Positions 6,526 to 16,013 of a stretch of 35,312 nt of DNA are shown one piece after another. Location of the stretch: the NCBI GenBank assembly GCA_002711415.1, contig PARI01000019.1, forward strand, positions 1 to 35,312, given 5' to 3'. The notes under the pieces were generated by a model. It did no database searches. It was given only the letters and a program-made list of their open reading frames with translations, and was not told where the DNA came from. The stretch is from Phycisphaerae bacterium. GTDB taxonomy: Bacteria; Planctomycetota; Phycisphaerae; Phycisphaerales; SM1A02. Each line of letters begins with the position of its first letter. Position 1 is the first letter of the stretch. The position numbers were made by a program, and so were the translations under genes.

Positions 6526-8513
6526 GGCTTGAGCCGGTTCTTCCTGTTGTAAATCAACCACTCGATCATCAGCATCGCGATGGCCACGCCGATCAACCAC
6601 GGCCACAGCGATCGCCAGATCTGCTGCGCCCCGAAACGGCCCTGGACCAGATCAACGGAGAACTCGAGTTCCTCGTCAGCCTGGACATGACCTTCCGGCT
6701 CGTTCACGAGGTTCACGGCGAATTCCTTGGCCATCTCCTCATCTGATCCTGGCATGCTCCATCGCAGGGTGTAGAGGCCGGTCCTGGCAGGAGGCCCCCA
6801 ACTGACCGAGCCGGGCGTCGTCAGCAGCAGCGACTCTCGCTCTCCGTCTGGAAGCTCGATCGTGACATCCTGCGCGGCCAAAGGGACCCTTGAGGTGATC
6901 ACGTCGGCGGTGGTCAACCCCTCGTAGGAGGCTGCCTCCCCCGTGGTCGCGATCCATGGCAGCGCATTGGCGACGAAGTTGACGAAACTCCTCAGCCTCG
7001 GCCAGTTCGATTCAAGCAGGTCGAAGCTGACATGGACCATTCGGAGACCGCCTCGGTCGATCGACATGATCAGCGGTCCCTCGACCGATTCGGCCAGTAC
7101 TTCGATCTCGGAGTTCGGTGCCAGCTTGTTCATGCTTCCGACGTACAGTCGATCAAGATTGACCGCCCGAAGAAGCGGATGATCCTGCTTGATCGACTGG
7201 ACGAAGACCTGTTCGGCGGTCCCGTACTGGTTGAACCCCTCGACTGGCGGGGGCGGCCCGATGCTCAGGTAGTGCCCCGGGGGAATCTCGGAGGGAACGT
7301 GCCCGTCCAGAACGATGACGTCCCATTCAGGAAGCTCCCCCTCCGCGACCATGGCGTCGAACTCGCTGCCGCTGATCAGGTCGAGGGATCGAAGGGGCAT
7401 CGCATCAAGGACCCACTTCACCACTGTAGAGCGCCCCTCGACAAGGACGACACTGAGGGAACGCTCCGGCGGCGTCACGAGCACGCACGTGTTGTCGACC
7501 GCAAGATCGTCCTCCCGCAGGAGAGCCACCTCGATGATCGCGTTTCGCGGCTGTTCGAACGGCAGGAAGACCACCTGCTCGATCCCGGGGATGAAGACGC
7601 CCTGGTCGTTGACCTGGGCCGCCGGGATCTGCACCGGCTCGGGAGTCACCGCCCGAATCGTTCCGTTGACGCTCATCTGAACCGTGCAGTCGGCCGGGTC
7701 AGGGTTGTAGTTGGCGATGGAGGCGAACACCTGGACCTGGTCGCCCTGGTCGTACGGCCGATCCGCCGCCATCGAGATGATCCCGAGGTTGTCGGCCTCG
7801 GGCGAGCCGATGACGTTGTAGATGACGCGTTCACCTGCTCGCAGCACCTCGCCATCAAGATCCTGGATGCGACCGTCGGAGAACAGCTCAAGTATCGCCG
7901 GCTCCTTCACCGGACGATCGGCCTGGTCTGGATTCGGATTGGTCGTGAAGGCCCTGGACAGTTGCATCGCCTCGGCGATGCTGGTCCGACCATCGGTCGG
8001 CCTGATGGAGTTGATCGCGCTGATCGCCTTGCGACTGGAATCGGTGAACGGGCACATGACCTCGGCACCGTCCGCAAACGCGATGACCATGACCTCGCCG
8101 GGCATTCCGCCAAGCAGTCCTCCTCCGTGAAGCTCCTGGATCCTGCCGATGGCGAGTTCCTTGGCCTTCTGGAGCCTGGTCACCGAATCCTCCGAATCGG
8201 TCGACTGCATCGATGCCGAGTTGTCGATCAGGAACACCCTTCGCCCACCGGTCCGCCCGCTGGATTCGATCTGTGGCTGCATCAACGCCAGGACCAGCAG
8301 GATGATGATCAGCAGTTGGATGAACAGGAGCAAGCTTGCTCGCAGTCTCTGGAAGGGCGCATTGGCCCTGAGATCCTCGATCGACTTCATCCACAGCAGC
8401 GTGCTGGCAATCGGCTTCGGGAGCCGGCGAAGCCTGAGGAAGTACAACAACAGCAGCAATGGAACCACGATTGCGGCGACGATCAGGCCTGTCATCGGCG
8501 TCAACCAGTTCAC
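6522..8513 (-). CDS. BatA-like membrane protein with vWA domain
   Basis: A 663-residue membrane protein. Two N-terminal transmembrane helices (about 8-28 and 60-78) flank the basic BatA-type linker (FLRLRRLPKPIASTLLW). A vWA domain follows with an intact MIDAS metal site, DNSAS at 97-101 (DxSxS). A long beta-rich region (about 280-620) leads to a last helix (LWPWLIGVAIAMLMIEWLIY) and a basic tail. Proteins of this type work with MoxR ATPases and DUF58 proteins in chaperone-like or envelope-stress systems; the client is unknown. It starts at a GTG that overlaps the DUF58 stop by four bases (GTGA). It is the last gene of the seven-gene operon. Confidence 0.85.
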   Translation of the reverse strand: MNWLTPMTGLIVAAIVVPLLLLLYFLRLRRLPKPIASTLLWMKSIEDLRANAPFQRLRASLLLFIQLLIIILLVLALMQPQIESSGRTGGRRVFLIDNSASMQSTDSEDSVTRLQKAKELAIGRIQELHGGGLLGGMPGEVMVIAFADGAEVMCPFTDSSRKAISAINSIRPTDGRTSIAEAMQLSRAFTTNPNPDQADRPVKEPAILELFSDGRIQDLDGEVLRAGERVIYNVIGSPEADNLGIISMAADRPYDQGDQVQVFASIANYNPDPADCTVQMSVNGTIRAVTPEPVQIPAAQVNDQGVFIPGIEQVVFLPFEQPRNAIIEVALLREDDLAVDNTCVLVTPPERSLSVVLVEGRSTVVKWVLDAMPLRSLDLISGSEFDAMVAEGELPEWDVIVLDGHVPSEIPPGHYLSIGPPPPVEGFNQYGTAEQVFVQSIKQDHPLLRAVNLDRLYVGSMNKLAPNSEIEVLAESVEGPLIMSIDRGGLRMVHVSFDLLESNWPRLRSFVNFVANALPWIATTGEAASYEGLTTADVITSRVPLAAQDVTIELPDGERESLLLTTPGSVSWGPPARTGLYTLRWSMPGSDEEMAKEFAVNLVNEPEGHVQADEELEFSVDLVQGRFGAQQIWRSLWPWLIGVAIAMLMIEWLIYNRKNRLKP

Positions 8514-9433
8514 TTGAGCAGCCCCCTCCTCCTGAGGTAGTCCAGGAGCAACGTGTCAAGCGCGGTCGACGTGTCCACGAGCATGTGCGTGATGTCCCTG
8601 CGAACACAGAAGTCCCTGAGGTTGCCGCACCAACCGTTGAGGTTGCGGCGATACCGCTCAAGCAGCAACGGAGAGATCGTGACCTCGGCCGTGTCCTCGT
8701 CCTCGATGTCGGTCAGGCGAAGATCCCCGGTGAACGAGGATGTCCCGGCCGGATCGATCTCCTCTGGACTGAGGACCTGCATGGCGAAGACGTCGAACCC
8801 TCGGCCGGCCACGGCACGGAGTCCCTTCTCGTAGCCACCCTTGTAGAGAAAGTCGGAGAGGATGATCATGACGCCTCGGCCACTGCGGGCACCAGAGATG
8901 GTCTTCATGGCCGATTCGAATCCCTCGCCACCCCGGGGGGCCTGCTGGAGAAGCCAGTTGCCAAGCTCCGAGGTCCGGCGACGCCCCCTGAGATTCGAGA
9001 GCAACTGGATGCCCTCGTCGTTGTAGCTGAACAGGCTCACCCGGTTCTGGTTGGACAGGCCGATGTACCCCAGCGCCATCGCGAGCTTCTGTGCATAGAG
9101 GAACTTGTCCGGCTTGCCCCAGCCCATGGAACCGCTTGAATCGATCCCGATCACCAGCGACAGGTCCTCCTCCTCCATGAAGAGCTTGAGGAAGAGCCTG
9201 TCCAGTCGACCGTAGATGTTCCAGTCGATGAATCGGAGGTCGTCACCATGGACGTACGGACGGTAGTCTGCGAACTCGACGCTCACGCCCTTGCGGCGGG
9301 AACGACGTTCCCCCTGGATCTTCCCCGAGAAGATCTTGCGGCTGACCACGTCGATCTGGTCCAGGCGGGCCATCATCTTGCTGTCGATCAGTTCGTCGAC
9401 GCGGGTCGGCCTCCCGGAGTCGGCCTGGTTCAT
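8510..9433 (-). CDS. DUF58 protein (vWA-like MoxR partner)
   Basis: A 307-residue soluble protein with the DUF58 hallmark RRKGVSVEFADYRPYVHGDD, then RFIDWNIYGRLDRLFLK, followed by a vWA-like domain with an intact MIDAS, DSSGSM (residues 98-103). DUF58 proteins are nearly always encoded next to MoxR AAA+ ATPases and are thought to be their substrate adaptors. The ATG at 9433 is preferred, with a GGTGAG-like site upstream. GTG codons at 9448 and 9457 are in frame and would overlap the moxR stop. The genes on both sides belong to the same operon. Confidence 0.88.
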   Translation of the reverse strand: MNQADSGRPTRVDELIDSKMMARLDQIDVVSRKIFSGKIQGERRSRRKGVSVEFADYRPYVHGDDLRFIDWNIYGRLDRLFLKLFMEEEDLSLVIGIDSSGSMGWGKPDKFLYAQKLAMALGYIGLSNQNRVSLFSYNDEGIQLLSNLRGRRRTSELGNWLLQQAPRGGEGFESAMKTISGARSGRGVMIILSDFLYKGGYEKGLRAVAGRGFDVFAMQVLSPEEIDPAGTSSFTGDLRLTDIEDEDTAEVTISPLLLERYRRNLNGWCGNLRDFCVRRDITHMLVDTSTALDTLLLDYLRRRGLLK

Positions 9434-9440
9434 GGGCACG

Positions 9441-10526
9441 TCACTCACCGCGCACACCCCCGATCAGCTGCAACTGCTCGTCCGAGGATCCAACCGACTC
9501 GAGCAGCCGGTCGATGACCTGGTCGACCCCGACACCATCGGCCTCGGCCTCGAACGTCCTGATGATCCGGTGCCTCAGCACGGGTGCGGCCATCTTCCGG
9601 ATGTCCTCGAACGAGATGGCGTACCGACCGTCGATCAGGGCCGAGACCTTCGCAACGCGGATCAGGGCCTGCGCCGCTCGCGGACTCACGCCGACGGAGA
9701 TGTAGTGCTCAAGGTCCCTCGGCATGAACTCGGATCCGGGCTGTGTCGCCAGGACCAGCCGGATGCAGTAGTCCTTGACCTGCGGACTCACGATGACATG
9801 GCAGGCCAACCGCTGCGCCTGCATGATCCTGTCGGCATCCAGGATCGGGGCCAGTGCGGCCGGGCGACCGCCGGTGGTCCGATCGAGAATCTCCTTCAGC
9901 TCGTCACTGGTCGTGTATGGCACGACGATCTTGATCAGGAATCGATCCAGCTGCGCTTCCGGGAGGGCGAAGGTCCCCTCCTGCTCGATCGGGTTCTGTG
10001 TGGCCATCACGAAGAAGGGCCTGGTCAGTGGCCGAGTCATGCCCCCGGCGGTGACCGTCTTCTCCTGCATCGCCTCCAGAAGGGCGGACTGCGTCTTCGG
10101 GGTCGCCCGGTTGATCTCGTCGGCGAGGATCAACTGCTGGAAGATGGGCCCCTCCCGGAACCTGAACTCGCGAGCTCCGGTCGCGGGATTGTCGATCACG
10201 AGGTTGGTCCCGGTCATGTCCGAGGGCATCAGGTCGGGCGTGAACTGGATCCGGGAGAAGCCCAGGCCCAGTGATTCAGAGAGCGTCTGCACCAGCAGCG
10301 TCTTGCCCAGGCCGGGAACGCCTTCCAGGAGCACGTGGCCATCGGCCAGCAGCCCCACCAGCGTCTGGTCCACGACCTCGTCCTGGCCCACGATCCGGAG
10401 GTGAACCTGGTCCGCCAGGGATGAGAAGAGATCGCGGAACCTGGCGCACTGGACCTTGACGCCCTCGATGGTCTCAAGGCCCTCGTCCAATGGCGGCAGC
10501 TCGCTCCAATTCGTGCGATCAACCAT
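9441..10526 (-). CDS. MoxR-family AAA+ ATPase
   Basis: A 361-residue cytoplasmic AAA+ ATPase. It has Walker A GVPGLGKT (about 69-76), Walker B LILADEINR (about 132-140), and sensor 1 in FFVMATQNP with the family's IEQEGTFALPEAQLDRF, all typical of MoxR. A C-terminal helical lid follows with VSPRAAQ as the sensor 2 region. Such ATPases act as remodelling chaperones with DUF58 and vWA partners, both encoded next door. Two consecutive ATGs occur at 10529 and 10526. GAGGAG is 4 nt from the first and 7 nt from the second, so the second is preferred. The start overlaps the end of the upstream vWA gene by 8 nt. Confidence 0.92.
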   Translation of the reverse strand: MVDRTNWSELPPLDEGLETIEGVKVQCARFRDLFSSLADQVHLRIVGQDEVVDQTLVGLLADGHVLLEGVPGLGKTLLVQTLSESLGLGFSRIQFTPDLMPSDMTGTNLVIDNPATGAREFRFREGPIFQQLILADEINRATPKTQSALLEAMQEKTVTAGGMTRPLTRPFFVMATQNPIEQEGTFALPEAQLDRFLIKIVVPYTTSDELKEILDRTTGGRPAALAPILDADRIMQAQRLACHVIVSPQVKDYCIRLVLATQPGSEFMPRDLEHYISVGVSPRAAQALIRVAKVSALIDGRYAISFEDIRKMAAPVLRHRIIRTFEAEADGVGVDQVIDRLLESVGSSDEQLQLIGGVRGE

Positions 10527-13506
10527 CATCCTGCTCCTCCGGACGCGAGGCCCTTCTCTTGGCCTTCAGGAGTCGAGAGGTGTGCGACTGCTCCAGGTCG
10601 GGATCGGGCTGGTCGGCCTTCGATGGGCGCCGCGGCTGTGAACCAGGCTCTCCCGCAGGTCCGCCCTGTGATGCAGAGGCATCGAACTGGGTCGGGTCGA
10701 CCCCCTGCTCCTCCGCATCGAATCGGCGGGTGGCCTCCTCGTCGTCCCGGGTGGCGCCACCGGTCCGACCAGTTGTCGCTGCGGCGCGTGCCCGCTTCCA
10801 GGCGGTCACGCTTTCGGTCCCGGCCTGGTTGGTCCTGGCCAGTGCCGCCTGGGCGGCTCGGCGCGCCGCATCGGTGTCCAGGCTGATCCGGCGAACGGCC
10901 ACATCCAGGATGAACAGGCATGCGGCGATGATCGCGAGCACGTCCCAGATCTGCCTCGGGCTGCTGGGCACCTCCAAGCCAGTCCGGTCGAATGCATCCA
11001 GCAACTGCGGATCGCTGATCCTCATGAAGCGGCCACCGGTCCTGTCAGCGACGGCTTGCAGCATCGCGCTGTTGTCCCGCACGGACTTGAACTCCTTCGC
11101 ATACGGAATGCTCACGGCGGACTGGATGCTGCCAAGAGCCTCGCCCTGGATGCCTCCGGGAAAATGGACATTGACCAGGTATCCACCGCGATCGGTGACA
11201 TCGAACTCCCCCCGGTACCGACCGGGACCGATCTGCTTGAGGGTCATCGGGTTGATCGAACCATCCGGGGAAAGGATCTTCGCATCCGTCTTCAGGTAGT
11301 TCAGAAAGGAGTTGTCATTGGAGATCGCGTCCAGTTCCACGACGGCCCGTTCGCCATCGATGCTGGTTCGCATGGCGATGTTCTGTGGCGACGGCGGTCG
11401 CATCAACCATCGGACCGTCTGTTCCCAGAACCCGCGGAATTCGGACCACTGGGTCCATCCGGCACCCCATCGACCAGCGACATCGGACGTGAAGGCGACC
11501 GACTTGCCCAGACCGTAGTTCCAGTAGGCATACAAGGGGTCGTTCCCCTCACTGGTGGTGATGACCGCCGGGATCTCTCCAAGTCCATCTCGAGGAACGG
11601 TCAGGACGTAGCCCAGGACGCTCGGCAGCGAATCATATCCCCGCATGGGTCCGGAGATCTGGGGAGAAACCTTCGGGATGAACGTGCTGCCCTCGACGAT
11701 CAGCGAACGCTGGATCATGTTCGCTTCCTTGATGAAGATCTTGGGCAGGTTCTTCGGGTTGTTGACCACGTACGGTGTACCCCCGGTCTGCGTCGCGACA
11801 GCCTGCATGTTCCGCCGATCGATCGCGCTGCCGTGACCGGCGACCATCACCGTGGTGATCGTGACACTGCTGGCCTTGTACTTGTTCAGGAGTGACTGGG
11901 ATGGTGGGCTGGCATCTCCATCGGAGATGATGATCACGTGCTTCTGCCCCGCATTGATCTCCTGGAGCCCCTTCAGGGCGGTCTCCATCGCCGGAGCGAA
12001 ATCAGGCATGTCGCCGACGACCATCTGACGCGCTGCGGCGATCGCATTGGACTTGTCGCCGGCCAGCTGCATCGGATACGCCCAGCTGATCCCGTTGTTG
12101 CCGGCCACGTTCCAGTTGAACGTGATGATCCCGATGTAGTCCAGGCGGCTCAGCACCTCGATCGCGGCGATCGCGACGCGCTGCCCCCAGTAGTTGCCCT
12201 GGGGCATCTCGCATGAGTGCATGATCAGCGCCAGGGCGCCACGTGGAAGCTGCCTGGTCTGCGGGGGATCCAGCTTCACCGGCAGCACCTTGGCCGTTTC
12301 CGAATCGATCCAGCCACCGGCACCGAAACTCTCGTTGCCCCCCAGCATGAGCAGTCCACCGCCGAGATCATGCACGTAGGCATGGAGGATCCGATCCTGC
12401 TCGTTGGTGATGGCCCATCGCGGAATGTTCGCCAGGATGACCGCCTCGAAGCCGTTGAGAAACGCCGCACCTCCGGAAAGGCTCGAGGTCGAGGCGACCT
12501 CGACCTCGATGCCGCCTTCGACCAGTGCATTGCGGATGGCTTCGGACTCGAGTCCGGAGTCGTCGATGATGAGGACGCGCCCCTGTCCGCTGACGAACGT
12601 CGTCGCTTCCCCTGAGTTGTTCTCCAGAATCGCGTCTACCGATGCGGCATCCGGCTCGAAGACCACCCTGAACCGATGCGCCCCGGACTGATCGAGACTC
12701 AACGGGATGTTCATGACCGTTGGACCGGGCGACAACCGCAGTCTCATGCCCATGCCGCTGGAATCAGGATCCAGGTCGACGGGCACCTCGTTGTGCCACA
12801 ACATCAACGTGCCATCGGCCTGCTCCTGGCTCCTGATGAAGACGCGAAGATCCGATGACTGACCCAGTCGTGCTCGCGCAGGCGCCTTGAGGTCCTCGAC
12901 CACGATCTCGTTGGGATGTTCATAGGCCAGCGGGATCACGTCGACCGGGATCCCGTCGCTCTCGGCGATCTCCACCGCGTTCATGACGCTGTCCATGGTC
13001 TCGTTGCCGTCGGAGACCAGCATGATGCGGCTGGCCGTGTCCTGTGGCAGCAGCGCCAAGGCCAACCGGACGGCCGAGGCGAGATTGGTCGCCGAAAGAT
13101 CACCGCCATGATTGCCGGTCGAGACGATGGATCCTGATTCCGGCAGCGCCGAGACGGATGCGTCCCTCGCGATCGTGATCACCCCCACACGATCGGAGGG
13201 ATCCTCCCTTGCTTCCACGAGCTGCTGGAGGAACTCCTCGGATTCCTTCTGCAGCGGCAGGGGAACGGACCGGCTCACGTCGGCGATCATCATCACGGTG
13301 AGCCCCTCGCCCTTCTTGACCCAGCTGGGATCAGCCAGTGCGAAGGCCAGCGTGCACAGGACGAGTGACCTGATGATGATCGATGTCCACAGCTTGCCGG
13401 GCGAGACCGACTTGCGCGTGCCCCAGGCGATCCACCATGTCGGTAGAAGCAGAAGCAGGATGACCAGCCAGAGAGGTTCGTCGAATTCGATGGGAACCAG
13501 GGCCAT
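10519..13506 (-). CDS. Large membrane vWA / glutamine-amidotransferase-like protein
   Basis: A 995-residue protein. Two N-terminal helices (about 12-30 and 44-58) precede a first vWA domain with DVSRS at 76-80, which still fits DxSxS. Residues about 310-400 form a class I amidotransferase-like fold (VLIIDDSG, LGGGLLMLGGNESFGAGGW); I see no clear catalytic Cys-His-Glu set. A second vWA-like domain starts near 423 but reads MHSCEM at 429-434 where the MIDAS should be, so it probably cannot bind metal in the usual way. A helix near 870 is followed by a long charged, disordered tail. This domain order is typical of the large component of MoxR-vWA operons. The ATG at 13506 follows a GTG at 13509. 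Confidence 0.85.
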   Translation of the reverse strand: MALVPIEFDEPLWLVILLLLLPTWWIAWGTRKSVSPGKLWTSIIIRSLVLCTLAFALADPSWVKKGEGLTVMMIADVSRSVPLPLQKESEEFLQQLVEAREDPSDRVGVITIARDASVSALPESGSIVSTGNHGGDLSATNLASAVRLALALLPQDTASRIMLVSDGNETMDSVMNAVEIAESDGIPVDVIPLAYEHPNEIVVEDLKAPARARLGQSSDLRVFIRSQEQADGTLMLWHNEVPVDLDPDSSGMGMRLRLSPGPTVMNIPLSLDQSGAHRFRVVFEPDAASVDAILENNSGEATTFVSGQGRVLIIDDSGLESEAIRNALVEGGIEVEVASTSSLSGGAAFLNGFEAVILANIPRWAITNEQDRILHAYVHDLGGGLLMLGGNESFGAGGWIDSETAKVLPVKLDPPQTRQLPRGALALIMHSCEMPQGNYWGQRVAIAAIEVLSRLDYIGIITFNWNVAGNNGISWAYPMQLAGDKSNAIAAARQMVVGDMPDFAPAMETALKGLQEINAGQKHVIIISDGDASPPSQSLLNKYKASSVTITTVMVAGHGSAIDRRNMQAVATQTGGTPYVVNNPKNLPKIFIKEANMIQRSLIVEGSTFIPKVSPQISGPMRGYDSLPSVLGYVLTVPRDGLGEIPAVITTSEGNDPLYAYWNYGLGKSVAFTSDVAGRWGAGWTQWSEFRGFWEQTVRWLMRPPSPQNIAMRTSIDGERAVVELDAISNDNSFLNYLKTDAKILSPDGSINPMTLKQIGPGRYRGEFDVTDRGGYLVNVHFPGGIQGEALGSIQSAVSIPYAKEFKSVRDNSAMLQAVADRTGGRFMRISDPQLLDAFDRTGLEVPSSPRQIWDVLAIIAACLFILDVAVRRISLDTDAARRAAQAALARTNQAGTESVTAWKRARAAATTGRTGGATRDDEEATRRFDAEEQGVDPTQFDASASQGGPAGEPGSQPRRPSKADQPDPDLEQSHTSRLLKAKRRASRPEEQDDG

Positions 13507-13534
13507 CACGCGGTCACTCTTCCTTCCATGGACT

Positions 13535-15994
13535 TCATGGTGACTCCATCAGGGCGACACGGTTGTTCCCTGAATCCAGGACCGCCACCGTGCTGCCATC
13601 GCCGTCAAGGCTCCAAGGATACTGCAACCGACCGGGCTCGAACCCCAATCCTCCCCAGATACCCAGCGAACGGCCATCCGAGACGTCGATCTTCTGGATC
13701 CTGTTGTTGCCGAACTCAGCCACCATCAGGTTTCCATCCGGCAGAACCAGCACGTTGTAGGGGTAGCACAGCTGCCCAGGCTCTCGGCCGATGCCACAGA
13801 GGATCCTCAGCACCTGGCCATCTGGGTCGGTCACGACAATCCGATGATTGCACGCATCGGCCACGTAGAGCTCATCCTTGTCGTGGCTGAACCCGATCGA
13901 CTGCGGCCTGTTGAACTGTGTCGACTCGGATCCCTGACTGCCGAACCCGAAGAGGTACCGACCGTCAGGTTCGAAGACCTGCACACGATCATTGCCGCCA
14001 TACTCGCTGACATAGAGCCTTCCCCCGGGACCGACCGCCAGGTCGGTGGTGTAGATGAACTCGCCGTCATCGGTTCCATAGGAGCCGAATCGACTGATCT
14101 CCCGGCCATCGGGGTCGTAGCGGATGATCCGGAAGTAGTGGGTGTCGGCGACGTACACCGATCCATCGCTCCCGACGTGCAGGCCGGTCGGCTTTCCGTT
14201 CTCCTTCTGTGGCATCGACCACTCCAGGAGGTGCGTGCCCTCGAGATCGAACTTCTGGATCCGTGCATTCTTGTCCACGACGTAGATCCAGCCGTTGTCC
14301 CCATCCATGGCCAGTGACCTGGGATAGTTGAACTGCCCGGGTCCGGATCCGGGGGAGCCGAAGACGTGCTCGATCGGGATCGGGCGGACCTGGTTCGGAT
14401 CCGAATCGCACCCGACGATCATGATGCCTGAGAGAAGGACCAGCATCACCGGCAACCGACGCATGAGCCGGCCCAGACCGAGGGTCATCAGGCAGGCGAC
14501 GAGGATCGAGGCGACGACAAGCACCCACAGCGCCGAGATCACGACGTCCGGTTCCTGGTAGTGCATCGCGTTCAACAGCGATGCCGGCAGGCTCACCCCC
14601 GCGGTGCCGCCGGGCGGCGAGATGCCCGCGGTGACCACGACCTCCCCCATCGACATCACGAAGATGATCACGCCGCTGAGCAGCCCGGTCGAGAGCATGC
14701 GGCCACGCATCGATTCAAGCATCGCTCCGAACGAGTCCACACCGTCGCTCCTGAACACCTGGAGAATCGATTCCGGAGTGATCATGCGTATCCACCATGC
14801 AACCAAGACCGCGATGAAACCGAACCGGCCGACCAGCCCGACCAGCAGGATCACCGAGGAATCATAGGTCCATTCACGTATCCAGGGCCGGTTGTATGCC
14901 GACTCGATCCCGACCACCAGGAGGATCCCGGGGATGCTGGCCATGAGGAGCCAGCCGAACACGGCCACGGTCCCGCACCAGTTCCGCCCCGCCTTGAGCA
15001 GGCGAACCAGCATGGCGATCGAGAGGATCCCACCGACGATCGCCGCGACCAGCGAAACCAGAACCGTCCATCCGAGTGAACGACCGTACAACGATATGAA
15101 GGAATCCAGTTGGACTCGCCCCAGGACCCGAACGCCCAGGAGGATGATCGGCAGGATGATCGTGAGGATCACCACCAACCAGGTGACCACGGCCTGCCAG
15201 GTTCGAGGGGGCTGCGCTGGCACGGGATCCTCCGGACTTCTCCGCAACGGGACCAGCACCAGCAGCCCGATTGCGACCAGGAGCAGGACCACCAGTGGCA
15301 GCGATGACTGGAGGATCATCCAACCGGGGGCGGCCTGGGCCTCCAGGGCCCGCAGGTGGAATCCCATCGTCTGCACCTGGGCGAGGTCGAAGGCGACTGT
15401 GTTGGCGATCATCAGCATGCCGACGATGAGCATGCCTCGCAGCAGCGCAGGCAGATCCTCCCGGATCGCCACGGCCAGCCTGCGACCCGGACCGGCTGCG
15501 TCGAGGGTGAGCAGTTCATGGACACGGTCACGCCTGAGGCTCGTGCATGCGGCGACGCAGAGGCTGATGATCGGCCACGACCAGCAGGTCATCGAGACGA
15601 GGAGGATTCCCTCCCTCAGCATCGGAATCATGCCATTCTCGGCGGCCATGTTGCCCAGATACGAGCCCGGAGGCACGGCCTGATACCAGCAGTAGAAGAT
15701 CGCGTAGGCGGGCAGGCACATCGGCACCACCATGAGAATCCACAACACCCGATTGCAACCACCACCACGCGCCCGGGCCATGTATCGACCGGGAATCCAC
15801 CCGATCGAGGCGGACACCGCGGCGATCATGGCGGACCATCCGAGTGTTCGCAGCAGGATCCCGGTCGTGGAGACCTCGGTCACGATGTCGTCGGTGCCGC
15901 CATCTCCAATGAACGCCGACACGAGTCCGGCCAGGGGCACGAGCACGCAGGCGAGCCATGCGAGTATCAGGAGTGAGAACAGCAATCGAGTCAA
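13535..15994 (-). CDS. Iron-type ABC permease fused to an NHL beta-propeller
   Basis: A single 819-codon frame. Residues 1-510 form a tandem permease of the FbpB/iron(III) type. The first EAA-like loop is LTLDAAGPGRRLAVAIREDLP (about 163-182), while the second, near SFGAMLESMRGRM, is degenerate. At 511-529 a second signal-like helix begins at MRRLP and ends in the lipobox IVGC (Cys529). Residues 540-819 are six NHL repeats (for example GSVYVADTHYFRIIRYDPDG and ELYVADACNHRIVVTDPDG), enough for a closed six-bladed propeller. The positive-inside rule places the propeller outside the membrane. The start is TTG at 15994, with GGAG about 10 nt upstream. The propeller could also be made separately from the ATG at 14464. 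No ATPase gene lies nearby. Confidence 0.82.
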   Translation of the reverse strand: MTRLLFSLLILAWLACVLVPLAGLVSAFIGDGGTDDIVTEVSTTGILLRTLGWSAMIAAVSASIGWIPGRYMARARGGGCNRVLWILMVVPMCLPAYAIFYCWYQAVPPGSYLGNMAAENGMIPMLREGILLVSMTCWSWPIISLCVAACTSLRRDRVHELLTLDAAGPGRRLAVAIREDLPALLRGMLIVGMLMIANTVAFDLAQVQTMGFHLRALEAQAAPGWMILQSSLPLVVLLLVAIGLLVLVPLRRSPEDPVPAQPPRTWQAVVTWLVVILTIILPIILLGVRVLGRVQLDSFISLYGRSLGWTVLVSLVAAIVGGILSIAMLVRLLKAGRNWCGTVAVFGWLLMASIPGILLVVGIESAYNRPWIREWTYDSSVILLVGLVGRFGFIAVLVAWWIRMITPESILQVFRSDGVDSFGAMLESMRGRMLSTGLLSGVIIFVMSMGEVVVTAGISPPGGTAGVSLPASLLNAMHYQEPDVVISALWVLVVASILVACLMTLGLGRLMRRLPVMLVLLSGIMIVGCDSDPNQVRPIPIEHVFGSPGSGPGQFNYPRSLAMDGDNGWIYVVDKNARIQKFDLEGTHLLEWSMPQKENGKPTGLHVGSDGSVYVADTHYFRIIRYDPDGREISRFGSYGTDDGEFIYTTDLAVGPGGRLYVSEYGGNDRVQVFEPDGRYLFGFGSQGSESTQFNRPQSIGFSHDKDELYVADACNHRIVVTDPDGQVLRILCGIGREPGQLCYPYNVLVLPDGNLMVAEFGNNRIQKIDVSDGRSLGIWGGLGFEPGRLQYPWSLDGDGSTVAVLDSGNNRVALMESP

Positions 15995-16013
15995 TGGTCG
16001 CCTGCTCCGTTGA

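Noticed and set aside
7032-8540. 502-residue plus-strand open frame
   Set aside because: It is antisense to the BatA-like gene. Its product is dominated by Asp, Arg and His repeats with no domain, as expected for the reverse complement of a GC-rich coding frame.
9291-10274. 327-residue plus-strand open frame
   Set aside because: It lies entirely opposite the well-supported MoxR ATPase and the start of the DUF58 gene, and the translation has no recognisable fold.
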